Assembly (NCBI RefSeq): GCF_001949145.1
Contig: NW_019091409.1
Span: 6,514 to 36,468, forward strand
Reading direction: 5' to 3'
DNA length: 29,955 nucleotides
Origin: Acanthaster planci
Taxonomy: Eukaryota > Echinodermata > Asteroidea > Valvatida > Acanthasteridae
The notes beneath the pieces are model-generated. The model did not search any database and was not told the DNA's origin. It saw only the letters and a program-made list of their open reading frames with translations. Numbering within the stretch: the first letter of the stretch is position 1; every line of letters begins with the position of its first letter. The position numbers were made by a program, and so were the translations under genes. Of this stretch, positions 29,798 through 29,955 are shown piece by piece.

Positions 29798-29955
29798 TTG
29801 AGTAAAAAACAAGACTTTAAAGAGGTGAGGAAATCTGATTTACATGTTTGTGTGTCCTGTATTACACAGTTGCAAATCCAACTGGCACTTCCCCACAGAC
29901 AAAATCAAAACAATGGAGACAAATGCCCTGCCAAGCCTTATGGGATTACTGAAAC

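Larger units (their letters stand above)
27875..29955. other. spacer downstream of the exchanger gene
   Basis: No supported gene lies here. It contains a hAT-like MITE (28263-28398) and an inverted repeat (29645-29797). The several short open frames have no recognisable features. Confidence 0.55.

Overview
This window is animal nuclear DNA. The three genes have split coding regions with GT..AG introns of about 100 to 2,700 bases, two have AATAAA poly(A) signals downstream, and the spacers are AT-rich and full of decayed transposon pieces and fold-back sequences. The recurrent palindrome TAGGCCTA, the AT-rich composition and the metazoan gene families suggest a marine invertebrate, perhaps an invertebrate deuterostome (hemichordate, echinoderm or lancelet). 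That placement is an impression, not a demonstration. There are no bacterial operons, CRISPR arrays or rRNA genes.

Layout. 1-4920 holds no gene I can support; it has several hairpins and, at about 4078-4543, a GAGTC/GACTC-rich block. 4942-8236 (+) is a complete seven-exon alpha-arrestin (ARRDC) gene of 411 codons. 8237-11336 is spacer with poly(A) signals near its start. 11337-15546 (-) is a complete four-exon gene for a 128-residue SnoaL-like/DUF4440 (NTF2-fold) protein; its start codon lies in a 7-base coding segment and its first intron contains a 293-base assembly gap (15167-15459). 15547-19457 is spacer with a decayed LINE reverse-transcriptase tail (17521-17891) and a 146-base fold-back (18391-18536). 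19458-27817 (+) is a complete nine-exon potassium-dependent sodium/calcium exchanger (SLC24/NCKX family) of 547 codons. Its introns carry two copies of an unrecognised ~200-base repeat, an inverted repeat and a LINE endonuclease fragment. 27818-29955 is spacer with a small hAT-like MITE and another inverted repeat.

All three gene models were assembled by hand. In each, every exon junction keeps the reading frame, the splice sites are GT/AG and the joined protein matches its family along its length. Each model includes exons that are easy to overlook: arrestin exon 6, DUF4440 exons 1 and 4, and exchanger exons 3, 4, 5 and 8. I see no functional link between the three genes.

The most interesting non-genic feature is the fold-back at 18391-18536. 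Each arm, read towards its outer end, holds the parts of a hammerhead ribozyme: a CUGA..GA box, a short stem II, GAAA, an AGCU stem III with no loop, a C at the cleavage position and a closing stem I. The arrangement resembles the minimal hammerheads known from Penelope-like elements. The unit is flanked by a 15-base direct repeat that looks like a target-site duplication.
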